A DNA stretch of 43,496 nucleotides, from positions 1-43,496 of the forward strand of contig CACKIH010000009.1 of the NCBI GenBank assembly GCA_902600225.1, given 5' to 3'. Made by a program: the position numbers and the translations under genes. Below the pieces are notes generated by a model. That model had not been told where the DNA came from, did no database searches, and was given only the letters and a program-made list of their open reading frames with translations. Origin of the DNA: an uncultured Alphaproteobacteria bacterium (GTDB lineage Bacteria > Pseudomonadota > Alphaproteobacteria > HIMB59 > GCA-002718135). Below are positions 15,736 to 24,085 of the stretch, piece by piece. Each line of letters starts with the position of its first letter. Positions within the stretch are counted from its first letter, which is position 1.

Positions 15736-16245
15736 ATGACCAAATTAGTAAAATTATTGGTAATTCCCCTTATAATTAGTTTTGCACTAATCTCTTGTAA
15801 TACGACATCTCCAAACAAGGTAAAAAAATCTGATGCACAAAAAGTAACTAATATTGAATATGGAACAATCAAAACCTCTCTTCCAGTAAAAATTGAGGGT
15901 GAAAGTGATTGGATTGGAGCAACTGCTGGAGCAATGATAGGAGGTCTTTTAGCATCTCAAATATGTGGGGAAGAAGAAATATTAGGAACAAAATGTCAAG
16001 ATATTGCGATAGTATATGGAACTATTGGAGGAGCTGCTATGGGCTCAGTAATACAAGCGAAAATCGGTAATCATGACGGTTTCCAATATATAGTGAATAT
16101 TGATGAATGTGGTAATAACACTTCTAATTGTAAAAATGATCAAGAAAAGGCATTTGTACAAGGAGATAATAATGCCCTTCCAAATGGGCAAAGAGTTGTA
16201 ATTATTTACGGTGATGTAATAAGAGTTATGCCTTATGAAGAATAA
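15736..16245 (+). CDS. Glycine-zipper outer-membrane-type lipoprotein
   Basis: A 169-residue exported lipoprotein. The signal peptide ends in the lipobox ALISC, with Cys21 as the lipidation site. Residues about 55-105 form a glycine-rich hydrophobic pair of segments (WIGATAGAMIGGLLASQ and GTIGGAAMGSVIQAKIG) like the glycine-zipper 2TM/SlyB/Rickettsia 17 kDa surface antigen family. The C-terminal third is soluble, with two cysteines. The next gene starts inside it with an 11-nt overlap, so the two products are likely made together and may cooperate in the cell envelope. Confidence 0.75.
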   Translation: MTKLVKLLVIPLIISFALISCNTTSPNKVKKSDAQKVTNIEYGTIKTSLPVKIEGESDWIGATAGAMIGGLLASQICGEEEILGTKCQDIAIVYGTIGGAAMGSVIQAKIGNHDGFQYIVNIDECGNNTSNCKNDQEKAFVQGDNNALPNGQRVVIIYGDVIRVMPYEE

Positions 16246-17092
16246 TTTAGTAAAATTAATTTTTAGTATTTTTTTATTATTACCATTTCACCTAAATGCA
16301 GAATTAATATTTGAAGATAATTTTCCAAAAGATATGCAAGGTATTTGGAGTGATGATTGTGACGCAGAATATCAAGTATTTATAATATCAAATAATACAA
16401 GTATGTGGATTGACGAGACATATGTTGGCTTTAATGTGTCAAAAACATCAAAGGTGCAAGATTGGTCAGCTTATAAATGGGGAGAATTAGATGGAAGTTA
16501 TTATTATTTTTTAAAAAAAGATGGTGATAATTTACTTGAAGTTACTGCTCCTGATGGTTGGGATGGTATAGATTATTCTTTTTTAAATTCATCAGAGTAT
16601 TCTGTTTATGAAAAATGTGAATCAATCCCTAGTGTCTTTCAAATTATTTATGGAGAAATTATTAACTTAATGAATTCACAATTAATTGAAACATGTAATA
16701 ATGATAGCAATCCCGCAAATTGTATTAATGAAACTTTTTCATTTTTAGATGTATCACAAGATGATGAATTATCTGTAGCAGAATTAACACGTGCAGCAAG
16801 AATTGCTATTTATTTTACATTTATTGACAAAAGACAAGACGAAGACAGAGAAATAGGATTTGCAACTTATACAACTACATCACTAATATTTCCTGCATTA
16901 TCAAAAATATTAATTGGAAATTATGATTATGATAATTCAAATACAATTTCTTTAAAAGAAATATATACGGATCGTATTGATACGTTAGACTATCAAAATT
17001 TATTTAAAGAAAATTTAAAAGGACTAGATCCGGAAGAATTAAGACGATTAATTGAAAACTTAGATTTCCTAAAATCATTAATGTTAAATTGA
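16235..17092 (+). CDS. Secreted protein with two EF-hand loops
   Basis: A 285-residue protein with a signal peptide (about 1-22, ending LNA). The N-terminal part (about 25-130) is a small beta-rich domain with Trp and Cys (GIWSDDCDAEYQVF). Two EF-hand calcium loops follow: Asp172-Val-Ser-Gln-Asp-Asp-Glu-Leu-Ser-x-x-Glu183 and Asp231-Tyr-Asp-Asn-Ser-Asn-Thr-Ile-Ser-x-x-Glu242. It is probably periplasmic and calcium-binding. It is translationally coupled to the lipoprotein gene through an 11-nt overlap. I do not know a named family for the whole protein. Confidence 0.7.
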   Translation: MKNNLVKLIFSIFLLLPFHLNAELIFEDNFPKDMQGIWSDDCDAEYQVFIISNNTSMWIDETYVGFNVSKTSKVQDWSAYKWGELDGSYYYFLKKDGDNLLEVTAPDGWDGIDYSFLNSSEYSVYEKCESIPSVFQIIYGEIINLMNSQLIETCNNDSNPANCINETFSFLDVSQDDELSVAELTRAARIAIYFTFIDKRQDEDREIGFATYTTTSLIFPALSKILIGNYDYDNSNTISLKEIYTDRIDTLDYQNLFKENLKGLDPEELRRLIENLDFLKSLMLN

Positions 17093-17136
17093 TTTAGTAT
17101 CTTGACTTTTGAGTATAATTTTAATTATAAATAGAT

Positions 17137-17220
17137 ATGAACAAAAGAAATTTATACGCAGCTATTGCGATAGTATTTATCTTTGCTGCTTTAAATTTAA
17201 CTATATATTTTTTCTATTAA
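17137..17220 (+). CDS. Candidate 27-aa single-helix membrane peptide
   Basis: An ATG-started frame of 27 codons lies between two plus-strand genes: MNKRNLYAAIAIVFIFAALN then a short hydrophobic tail. It has a basic N-terminus and one membrane helix, as in known bacterial small membrane proteins. It ends 3 nt before the next ATG. AT-rich DNA readily creates such hydrophobic frames and no strong ribosome-binding site is visible, so this is a candidate only. Confidence 0.3.
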   Translation: MNKRNLYAAIAIVFIFAALNLTIYFFY

Positions 17221-17223
17221 ATT

Positions 17224-17427
17224 ATGTTTATCAGAAGAAAATCTAGTATTTATAAAAAATTATATGAAATTAATGGTCAGAAAATGATGTTCGGTCACGA
17301 CAATATACATTTTAAAACAATTAACTTACCAGCAAAACAGAGATACAAAAATCTATGCAGTAAATTTGGTTTAAAAAAAATTAAATCTTCAGGCAAAAAA
17401 AATTTTCAAATAATTAATATTAATTAA
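17224..17427 (+). CDS. Hypothetical basic small protein (67 aa)
   Basis: A short, very lysine-rich protein (MFIRRKSSIYKKLYEINGQK at the start, KKIKSSGKKNFQ near the end) with no known motif. It fills the space exactly between the 27-aa frame and the FAD protein, with 1 nt before the GTG start of the latter, and has no competing frame, which favours a real gene. Its size and charge would suit a nucleic-acid or ribosome-binding protein, but nothing proves it. Confidence 0.45.
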   Translation: MFIRRKSSIYKKLYEINGQKMMFGHDNIHFKTINLPAKQRYKNLCSKFGLKKIKSSGKKNFQIININ

Positions 17428-17428
17428 T

Positions 17429-18406
17429 GTGAAAAATATTGCAATAATTGGAGCTGGGATGACTGGCTTGTCTCTTGCTTATAATCTTCAAGAACATAAT
17501 ATTACAATTTTTGATAAATCATGGAGACCAGGAGGAAGAGTATCTACTAGAAAGCATGATAATTACTTTTTTGATCATGGTGCACATTATCTATCAACAA
17601 ATCATTCTGTAAATCAATTAAATGAAGTAATAAGTAGATATAATTTGGGAAAAGTAATAGAAATAGATTTTGCAACAGATTATTTAAAAAATAAAAAAAC
17701 TAGAAAAAAAATTATTATTGGTCAAAATGGAATGAATTCTATTCCTAAATCTATTTTTGATAATATAAAATTAAAAAGTTATTTTAACTCAAAAATAATT
17801 AAAATTTCAAAAAATAGTAATGATCTCTTCACACTATTTTCTGAAAAGGAAGAATTTAAAGATTTTGATTATGTTTTAATTTGTATACCGTATTTACAAT
17901 CAAAAGAACTTTCAAAAGATTTGATTGATTTTACTCGGATGGTTAGCGAACCATCTTATGATCCAATACATACTGTAATGTTAAGTTATAAAAATATTAA
18001 CAACATAAATATTAAAGCAGGATTAAACCTTCATAAAGATATTAGTTTCTTTATGAATCAAAATATCAAATTTCATGAATTATCTGATGATTGCTGGGTA
18101 TTAAATATGAGTTCTGAATATACGAATAACAATATTAACATTGATAAATCTGATCTAGAAAAATACGCTCAATCAATATTTGAAAAAATATTTGATATAA
18201 AAAATGAGATAAGTTTTATTAAATCACACAGGTGGTTATATGCGCAAACCAAAATTAGTTATAATTGTATAACAAAAAAAAATTGGATTAGTTCTAAGGA
18301 TAATAAAATATTTTTAAGTGGAGATTGGGTTCTAGGAAAAAGTCTAAGCGATGCCTGGTATGCAGGTGAAAAATTATCACATTATATTAAGATTTTATCA
18401 GTTTGA
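17429..18406 (+). CDS. Renalase-like NAD(P)/FAD-dependent oxidoreductase (COG3380)
   Basis: A 325-residue flavoprotein. The N-terminal dinucleotide motif is IAIIGAGMTGLSLAYNL (4-20), followed by the FAD-binding FDKSWRPGGRVSTRK and the FDHGAHYLST block that characterises the renalase/COG3380 group. The C-terminal LSGDWVLGKSLSDAWYAGEK is the second FAD-contact segment. Bacterial renalases oxidise isomeric dihydro-NAD(P) forms; others of this group have no known substrate. It starts at a GTG 1 nt after the basic small protein and meets the convergent aminotransferase gene after 2 nt. Confidence 0.78.
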   Translation: MKNIAIIGAGMTGLSLAYNLQEHNITIFDKSWRPGGRVSTRKHDNYFFDHGAHYLSTNHSVNQLNEVISRYNLGKVIEIDFATDYLKNKKTRKKIIIGQNGMNSIPKSIFDNIKLKSYFNSKIIKISKNSNDLFTLFSEKEEFKDFDYVLICIPYLQSKELSKDLIDFTRMVSEPSYDPIHTVMLSYKNINNINIKAGLNLHKDISFFMNQNIKFHELSDDCWVLNMSSEYTNNNINIDKSDLEKYAQSIFEKIFDIKNEISFIKSHRWLYAQTKISYNCITKKNWISSKDNKIFLSGDWVLGKSLSDAWYAGEKLSHYIKILSV

Positions 18407-18408
18407 TA

Positions 18409-19599
18409 TTAAGTATTAAAATATTTTTTTATATTTTTAGCTGCCTGTCTTATTCTTTGAATGTTTTCCACTAAACCAATACGAACAAATCCCTCCCCTC
18501 CTTTTCCAAAAGCTAATCCAGGTGCTACTGCAACATCGGCATTTATCATTAAATTTTTGGCAAACTTCATAGAGCCCATTTTTTTATATTTTTTTGGTAA
18601 AGGAGCCCATACAAACATTGAAGCCTCAGGTGCTGGAATTTTATCCCAACCAGCTCTTTCAAAAGACTCTATTAAAACATCTCTTCTTTTTTTATAAGTT
18701 TCCCTTATTTCTTCCACACACTTTTGAGATCCATTTAAAGCAGCAGTGGCAGCTACTTGAACAGGGGTAAAGGCACCATAGTCTACATATGATTTAATTT
18801 TTGTTAATGCTTCAATTAAAGTTTTGTTTCCAACAGCAAAACCTATTCTCCAACCAGCCATTGCATAAGTTTTGGATAAGGTCGTAAATTCAACTACTAA
18901 GTTTTTTGCTCCATTAACTTCTAATATTGATGGAGGCGGATTATTACCAAAGTAAATTTCAGAATAAGCTAAATCCGATAGAATATAAACTTGATATTTT
19001 TTTGCAATTTTTACTAATTCTTTATAAAAATCTAAGTCAACTATCTGCGCTGTTGGATTTGATGGAAAAGAAACAATAATAACTTTTATTGAAGAATATT
19101 TTTTTAAATTATTAATTATATTTGATAAAAATTTGTTTCTATCGAACTGTCCATTAAAAAATGTCCTTAAAGGTGTTAACTTAGCTCCTGCAATCATAAA
19201 ACCATATGGATGAACAGGATATGATGGATCAGGACATAATATTCTGTCTCCTCTTGAAGTTATAGCTTGTGCTAAATTTGCTAACCCTTCTTTTGAACCA
19301 ATTGTTACTATAATTTCACTTGATGGATTTAAATCAACATCAAATCGTTTTTTATAATATTTAGCTTGAGCTTTTCTTAATCCATTAATGCCTTTTGAAA
19401 CTGAATAACGTCCAACACCCGGCTTATCTATAACTTCTTTCAATTTTTGTCTTATGTGAAGAGGTGTTGGCATATCAGGGTTGCCCATGCCAAAATCAAT
19501 AATATCCCTCCCCTCTGACCTCAGCTTCATTTTTAATGAATTTATCTCACCAAATATATATGGGGGTAGTCTATTAATTCTTTCAAATTTAGATTTCAC
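18409..19599 (-). CDS. alaC: PLP-dependent aminotransferase, AlaC-like (class I)
   Basis: A 396-residue fold-type I aminotransferase. FGMGNPDMPTP (36-46), CPDPSYPVHPYG, SFPSNPTAQ with Asn181, SDLAYSEIYF with Asp209 and Tyr212, the PLP lysine Lys243 in TLSKTYAMAGWRIGF and the substrate-carboxylate Arg near FVRIGLVEN are all in place. The pattern fits E. coli AlaC (glutamate-pyruvate transaminase) and LL-diaminopimelate aminotransferase relatives; AlaC is the better match by the FERINRLPPYIFGEIN opening. In many Proteobacteria it sits before homoserine dehydrogenase, but here it stands alone, divergent from the YugP-like gene. Confidence 0.85.
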   Translation of the reverse strand: MKSKFERINRLPPYIFGEINSLKMKLRSEGRDIIDFGMGNPDMPTPLHIRQKLKEVIDKPGVGRYSVSKGINGLRKAQAKYYKKRFDVDLNPSSEIIVTIGSKEGLANLAQAITSRGDRILCPDPSYPVHPYGFMIAGAKLTPLRTFFNGQFDRNKFLSNIINNLKKYSSIKVIIVSFPSNPTAQIVDLDFYKELVKIAKKYQVYILSDLAYSEIYFGNNPPPSILEVNGAKNLVVEFTTLSKTYAMAGWRIGFAVGNKTLIEALTKIKSYVDYGAFTPVQVAATAALNGSQKCVEEIRETYKKRRDVLIESFERAGWDKIPAPEASMFVWAPLPKKYKKMGSMKFAKNLMINADVAVAPGLAFGKGGEGFVRIGLVENIQRIRQAAKNIKKYFNT

Positions 19600-19682
19600 T
19601 TTTTAAGCAATAATTAATTATTGATAATAATACTAGTTTAAATAAAATTGATTTTTAATAATATTATTCCTATGTTTATATT

Positions 19683-20387
19683 GTGATCAAATTATTTTAC
19701 TATTTTTTACCATTTATTGCTCTTTTTCTACCAAGTTTATGGGTAAATTATATTTTAAAAAAATATAATAAAATTTTACCTGATATGCCCTTCACTGGAA
19801 GAGAACTTGGAAAAAAAATACTTGAAGAAAAAAAAATCACTAATGTATCAATTAATCCTATTCATCAATTAGATCATTACAACCCTAAAGAAAAAAAAAT
19901 ACATATCGCTACAGATAAACTTGATAAAAAAAGTATAACAAGCATTGCGGTTGTTGCTCACGAAATTGGCCATGCAATTCAAGACAAAGAAAAATATAAA
20001 CCACTCATACTCAGACAATCATTAATTGAAAAAACAATGATCTTTCAGAGAATTGGATCATTTTTATTAATTATTGGACTACCATCAATATTTGCCTTTA
20101 CTAAAAGTCCATTTATCACTCTTATTGCTGCAATAATAATAATGGGATGCCTATCTACAAATGTGTTAATCCATTTGATTACTCTTCCTGTAGAATTTGA
20201 TGCAAGTTTTAAGAGGGCTTTACCTATACTTAAACGATATGTTCCTAAAGAGAATATGTACCAGTGTAAATCTGTTTTAAGAGCTGCGGCACTGACATAT
20301 TTAGCTCAATCCATTGTGAGTATATTTAGATTAAAAATAATACTTTTATCTTTTATTAATATTTTTAAGTCAATTATAAGAAGGTAA
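19683..20387 (+). CDS. YugP-like zinc-dependent membrane protease (COG2738)
   Basis: A 234-residue membrane protein with an N-terminal helix, the zinc motif HEIGH (93-97) in VVAHEIGHAIQDKEKYKP, two further helices (about 125-165) and the LPVEFDASFKRALPIL block that is diagnostic of the YugP family. The start is the GTG at 19683; there is no ATG in frame before the first helix. The physiological target is unknown. The large fusion protein follows on the same strand after 48 nt. Confidence 0.85.
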   Translation: MIKLFYYFLPFIALFLPSLWVNYILKKYNKILPDMPFTGRELGKKILEEKKITNVSINPIHQLDHYNPKEKKIHIATDKLDKKSITSIAVVAHEIGHAIQDKEKYKPLILRQSLIEKTMIFQRIGSFLLIIGLPSIFAFTKSPFITLIAAIIIMGCLSTNVLIHLITLPVEFDASFKRALPILKRYVPKENMYQCKSVLRAAALTYLAQSIVSIFRLKIILLSFINIFKSIIRR

Positions 20388-20435
20388 TATTTTTCTCTTT
20401 AAATAAAAAAGGAAATTTATTAAGTTAGATAATTA

Positions 20436-23048
20436 ATGAATATAAGTGAAAAAATATCTTTAATACTAGTAGATAAAGGTTTTTCTTTATCTCCAAAAAA
20501 AAATACTGAAGATTTAATCAATTCTGGTGCAGAATTACATAAAAATAATGAAGATATAAAAATTGCTGAACAGCATGGTATTGCGGATCAAATTTTTATT
20601 CTTTTGAAGGGTGAGGCAGAATTTGTAAAATATCATAATAATGTTTTTTATAATCTAGCAACACTAAAAAATTCTGGATCACCTCTTGGCATTTCAGGCT
20701 TAAATGCGCCAGGTAGATATATGTCAGATATATTTATTAAAGGTAATTCAGAGTATATCTCATTTAAAATAGAAAAATTAAAAGAATTAGAAGAGCTAGA
20801 TCCCGATTATGCAAGTTTTTTTTATTCTTATTTATTATTTGAATCTATTAATTTAATTTGGTCATCACGCAATTTGGAAAAACCCATTGAACAAAAAAAT
20901 ATTAATTTAGCAGATGGTGTTAAAACTGGTGGAGATATTGTAAATACAAAAAGAATTAAAAATTCTGCATTTTTAGCATTTCTTGATGATAACGATTTAG
21001 ATGAATTAATAAAGTATGCAAACGTTAGACTATTTTCTGCGGGTGAATATATAATGCTAGAAGGCACTAAATCAGATGGAATAAATATTTTGTTAAAAGG
21101 TAAAGTTGAAGCTTCTTTTACAAATTTAAAAGATGATCAGATAGAAAATAACTCAAGATCAATAGCTAGACCGGGAGTAGCATTATCATTATCTGCAGGT
21201 TTGCATGATATTGAGTCACCTTATTCATTGAGATCAACGAGAGATACAACAATTTTAAAATTTTCAAATGAGTTTATTGATAATTTAATTAAAACAAATT
21301 CAGAATTGGCAATCAAATTTTTTAAAAGACAATTATGGCAATTAGGTCGTTATATTCAAAGCTCAACAGGCTTAACAACTTATCCAGCTAAAAATGAAAA
21401 AGAGTTTTTTCAATATTTATTAGATGATAATTCTGCAACAATACCTAGTAATTCAAAGCTTTATACAATACCTCATTTATTAGAAAGTCATTTAACTCAT
21501 TCTTTAGCATTTGATACAATTTATGATTTAATAATTACAGGTAACGATGATGAAAAATCTATAGCTAGTTTGATGATTGATACATTGAGTGGTATAGAAA
21601 GAAAAAATAGATTTTTTAAACAACTAAATAAAATTTACAACAGAGTAGCAACTTCATATGATTCAATAAATAAACAAGCTTTACAAAAATTAACAAATTC
21701 AGATTTTATAAAAGCGTTTGATCAAGTACCTTATGTTATTAAAGGTATGGAAAATTTACCTGATGAGCCTACAAATATATTTTTTTATAATCATCTGGCA
21801 AGTATTGAAGAAAATGGTTTAGCTAATGGACATCAATTTAGTATAGATAGTCATTTTATTAGTGCAAAAATTTTGTTTCCAAAATATGGTGATGGCGGTC
21901 AAAGAATAGCTAGATATTCTAGAAATACAGAATTTTGGAGATATAATTATTATGAGAATTTAGATTATATTTTCGTTCATACACCAGAGTCAGACTATTT
22001 AAATGAAACTCAAGAACAAAAAAAGAAAAGAAAAAGTAAATTATTTATCGAAACTCAAAATATTTTTGATCAAAATAGACCTTTAGTTATTGCACCAGAA
22101 GGCACATCTGAAACTGAAGATAATTTAACTCCAAACTCTCCAGGTCCATTAAAACCAGGTGCATTTTTATTAGCAGATCAATTAAAACCAGAGCCTCTTC
22201 TTGTTCCAATTGCATTAGCTAATTTTGATTATTCAATTTCTGATACGATTTATTCTGCAGTTATTAAAGAACCAATCAAAATAAAAGATTTTGTAAATGA
22301 TATGAAAAATAAAAAAGAATTAGAGAATTTTCTATCTAAATATAGAAAAACATTTAGATCCTATGTTGAAGAAGCAGTTGAATTAGCAAAATCTGCATCA
22401 AAAAATAAAATTAATAATGAAGATGTAATAAGTAATTTAAATTTAGTCAGCCCTATTGAAGAAGAATTTGAAGCAGATGTAAGAGAATTAGAAATTAAAT
22501 TATATTCAGATCAATATAAAAATAATAAAATAGTCTTATTTGGAAGTTCGACTTTTAAAGATTGGGAAAATGCAAAAACTGATTTGTCATTTGATAGTTT
22601 ATTAAATTTAGGATTTGGAGGTTCCACATTAGTATCATGCCGTACATATTTTAACAGAATAGTAGTACCAAATAACCCTGATAAGATGATTTTTTATGCT
22701 GGGGATAATGATATAGGAAGTGGAATGAGTGCTGAAGATTTAGAAAACGAATTTTTATTATTTGCTTCTGAGGTTAATGAAAAATTACCTCATACATTAT
22801 GTTTTTTTGTATCGATTAAACCAAGTGTATTCAGAAATAATTATTTAAATACAATTTTAGATGCAAATGAACGGATTAAAAACAAAATTGAAAATTTTAG
22901 TCAATGGCGCTATATTGACCTTTGCTCTCCTATGCTGGATGCTGGATTTGAAAAATTTTATTCAGAAGATCCATTACACATGAATGTACTTGGTTACAGT
23001 CTGTTAAGTAAATTAATAAGAGATGAAGTATCAAAATTTATAATTTAA
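20436..23048 (+). CDS. Multidomain protein: two cNMP-binding-like domains, PlsC-like acyltransferase, SGNH hydrolase
   Basis: An 870-residue protein with no signal peptide. Residues about 25-140 and 175-310 resemble cyclic-nucleotide-binding domains (second: SAGEYIMLEG...INILLKGKVEA, 201-225), though the phosphate-binding arginine of true cAMP cassettes is not evident. About 445-615 is a PlsC-like acyltransferase with His453-x4-Glu458 (Glu replacing the usual Asp), APEGTSE (553-559), a PGAFLLA segment and VPIAL. About 695-870 is an SGNH/GDSL hydrolase: block I GSS with Ser705, block II GFGGS (726-730), block III GDND (756-759) and block V Asp845-x-x-His848. The enzyme could move and remove acyl groups on a lipid or polymer under ligand control. 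This architecture is unusual; the domain calls are by eye. Confidence 0.75.
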   Translation: MNISEKISLILVDKGFSLSPKKNTEDLINSGAELHKNNEDIKIAEQHGIADQIFILLKGEAEFVKYHNNVFYNLATLKNSGSPLGISGLNAPGRYMSDIFIKGNSEYISFKIEKLKELEELDPDYASFFYSYLLFESINLIWSSRNLEKPIEQKNINLADGVKTGGDIVNTKRIKNSAFLAFLDDNDLDELIKYANVRLFSAGEYIMLEGTKSDGINILLKGKVEASFTNLKDDQIENNSRSIARPGVALSLSAGLHDIESPYSLRSTRDTTILKFSNEFIDNLIKTNSELAIKFFKRQLWQLGRYIQSSTGLTTYPAKNEKEFFQYLLDDNSATIPSNSKLYTIPHLLESHLTHSLAFDTIYDLIITGNDDEKSIASLMIDTLSGIERKNRFFKQLNKIYNRVATSYDSINKQALQKLTNSDFIKAFDQVPYVIKGMENLPDEPTNIFFYNHLASIEENGLANGHQFSIDSHFISAKILFPKYGDGGQRIARYSRNTEFWRYNYYENLDYIFVHTPESDYLNETQEQKKKRKSKLFIETQNIFDQNRPLVIAPEGTSETEDNLTPNSPGPLKPGAFLLADQLKPEPLLVPIALANFDYSISDTIYSAVIKEPIKIKDFVNDMKNKKELENFLSKYRKTFRSYVEEAVELAKSASKNKINNEDVISNLNLVSPIEEEFEADVRELEIKLYSDQYKNNKIVLFGSSTFKDWENAKTDLSFDSLLNLGFGGSTLVSCRTYFNRIVVPNNPDKMIFYAGDNDIGSGMSAEDLENEFLLFASEVNEKLPHTLCFFVSIKPSVFRNNYLNTILDANERIKNKIENFSQWRYIDLCSPMLDAGFEKFYSEDPLHMNVLGYSLLSKLIRDEVSKFII

Positions 23049-23062
23049 ACTTTTAATAAAAA

Positions 23063-24085
23063 TTAAATTTTAATTTCTTTTCTTAATTTATCAGATTTGT
23101 ATGAATTGAAGACTAATGATAAACTCTTTATGTTATCTTCACCGCTAGTGTCATGTTTAACTCTATTAATTAATGAATCAATGAAATGCTTGTGTGTATT
23201 AATTACACTTTCTTGAATTTGATCCCAAGGCTTTGAAATCCAGTTATATTTCTTGGGTTTTCCATCATAAATCTTCTTCTTATTATTTTTGTGTAAAGTA
23301 ATTTTATAATTATAGTCCAAATCTATGGAGCCATTAGAGAATTCTAAATTAACTAGAGTTTGAGCAAATCTATCTGGTTTTTTTATTGAAGAAATAGATG
23401 CATCTACAATAGTAATACTTTTATTTTTATTTCTTATAAGTGATATAAAATCGGTTTCACCTTTAAATTTATTATTTGTATTTTGATTTACTGTATAAAT
23501 ACTTTTTGCTTCTCCCATCAAAAATCTGCTTAAATCAAATAAATGGATCCCTACATCTAAAGTTAAATACTCTTTTAAATCATATAAATATGTTTGATTG
23601 GTATATCCAACAGGGTTTGCATGTCTAAAAGATATCTTTGCATAATGTGGTTTAATTAACTTCTCTTTATTTATAATTTCTTTTAATTTTAATAGAGGGC
23701 TTTGCCATCTAAAATTCTCATGAACCATAAGTGGAGTCTTATTTTTTTTATATAAAGAAACAATTTTTTTTGCATTCGATAAATTTTCAGCAAATGGTTT
23801 TTGTATAGAAGTTGGAATTTTATACTTTGATAAAATTTTACCAATATTCAAGTGTGTCTCCATAGTTGTTACAACATCAACAAAATCAATTTTATGTTTT
23901 TTTAACATTAATTCTATGGATGAATAAGAATGCAAAATATTAAATTTAGATTTAAATTTATTAGCTTTTTTTATATCTAAATCGCAAACACATATTATTT
24001 CGATATTTTTTAATTCTTTCCAAGCTAAAATATGATTTTCAGCAAAAAAACCACAACCGATTAATGCACCTTTTAATTTTTTCAT
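23063..24085 (-). CDS. apsD: Gfo/Idh/MocA oxidoreductase, probable D-apiose dehydrogenase
   Basis: A 340-residue NAD(P)-dependent sugar dehydrogenase. The Rossmann motif is GCGFFA (10-15), the usual EKP triad reads QKP (95-97), and the catalytic-domain elements are VHENFRWQSP (121-130) and Asp177/His181 in DVGIHLFDL. LKGALIGCGFFA and VHENFRWQSP are characteristic of the ApsD group, which oxidises D-apiose to apionolactone. Strong support comes from the upstream neighbour, a probable D-apionate lactonase, whose stop overlaps this ATG by 4 nt. Substrate assignment is from motif recall and context; other aldose dehydrogenases of the family remain possible. Confidence 0.7.
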   Translation of the reverse strand: MKKLKGALIGCGFFAENHILAWKELKNIEIICVCDLDIKKANKFKSKFNILHSYSSIELMLKKHKIDFVDVVTTMETHLNIGKILSKYKIPTSIQKPFAENLSNAKKIVSLYKKNKTPLMVHENFRWQSPLLKLKEIINKEKLIKPHYAKISFRHANPVGYTNQTYLYDLKEYLTLDVGIHLFDLSRFLMGEAKSIYTVNQNTNNKFKGETDFISLIRNKNKSITIVDASISSIKKPDRFAQTLVNLEFSNGSIDLDYNYKITLHKNNKKKIYDGKPKKYNWISKPWDQIQESVINTHKHFIDSLINRVKHDTSGEDNIKSLSLVFNSYKSDKLRKEIKI

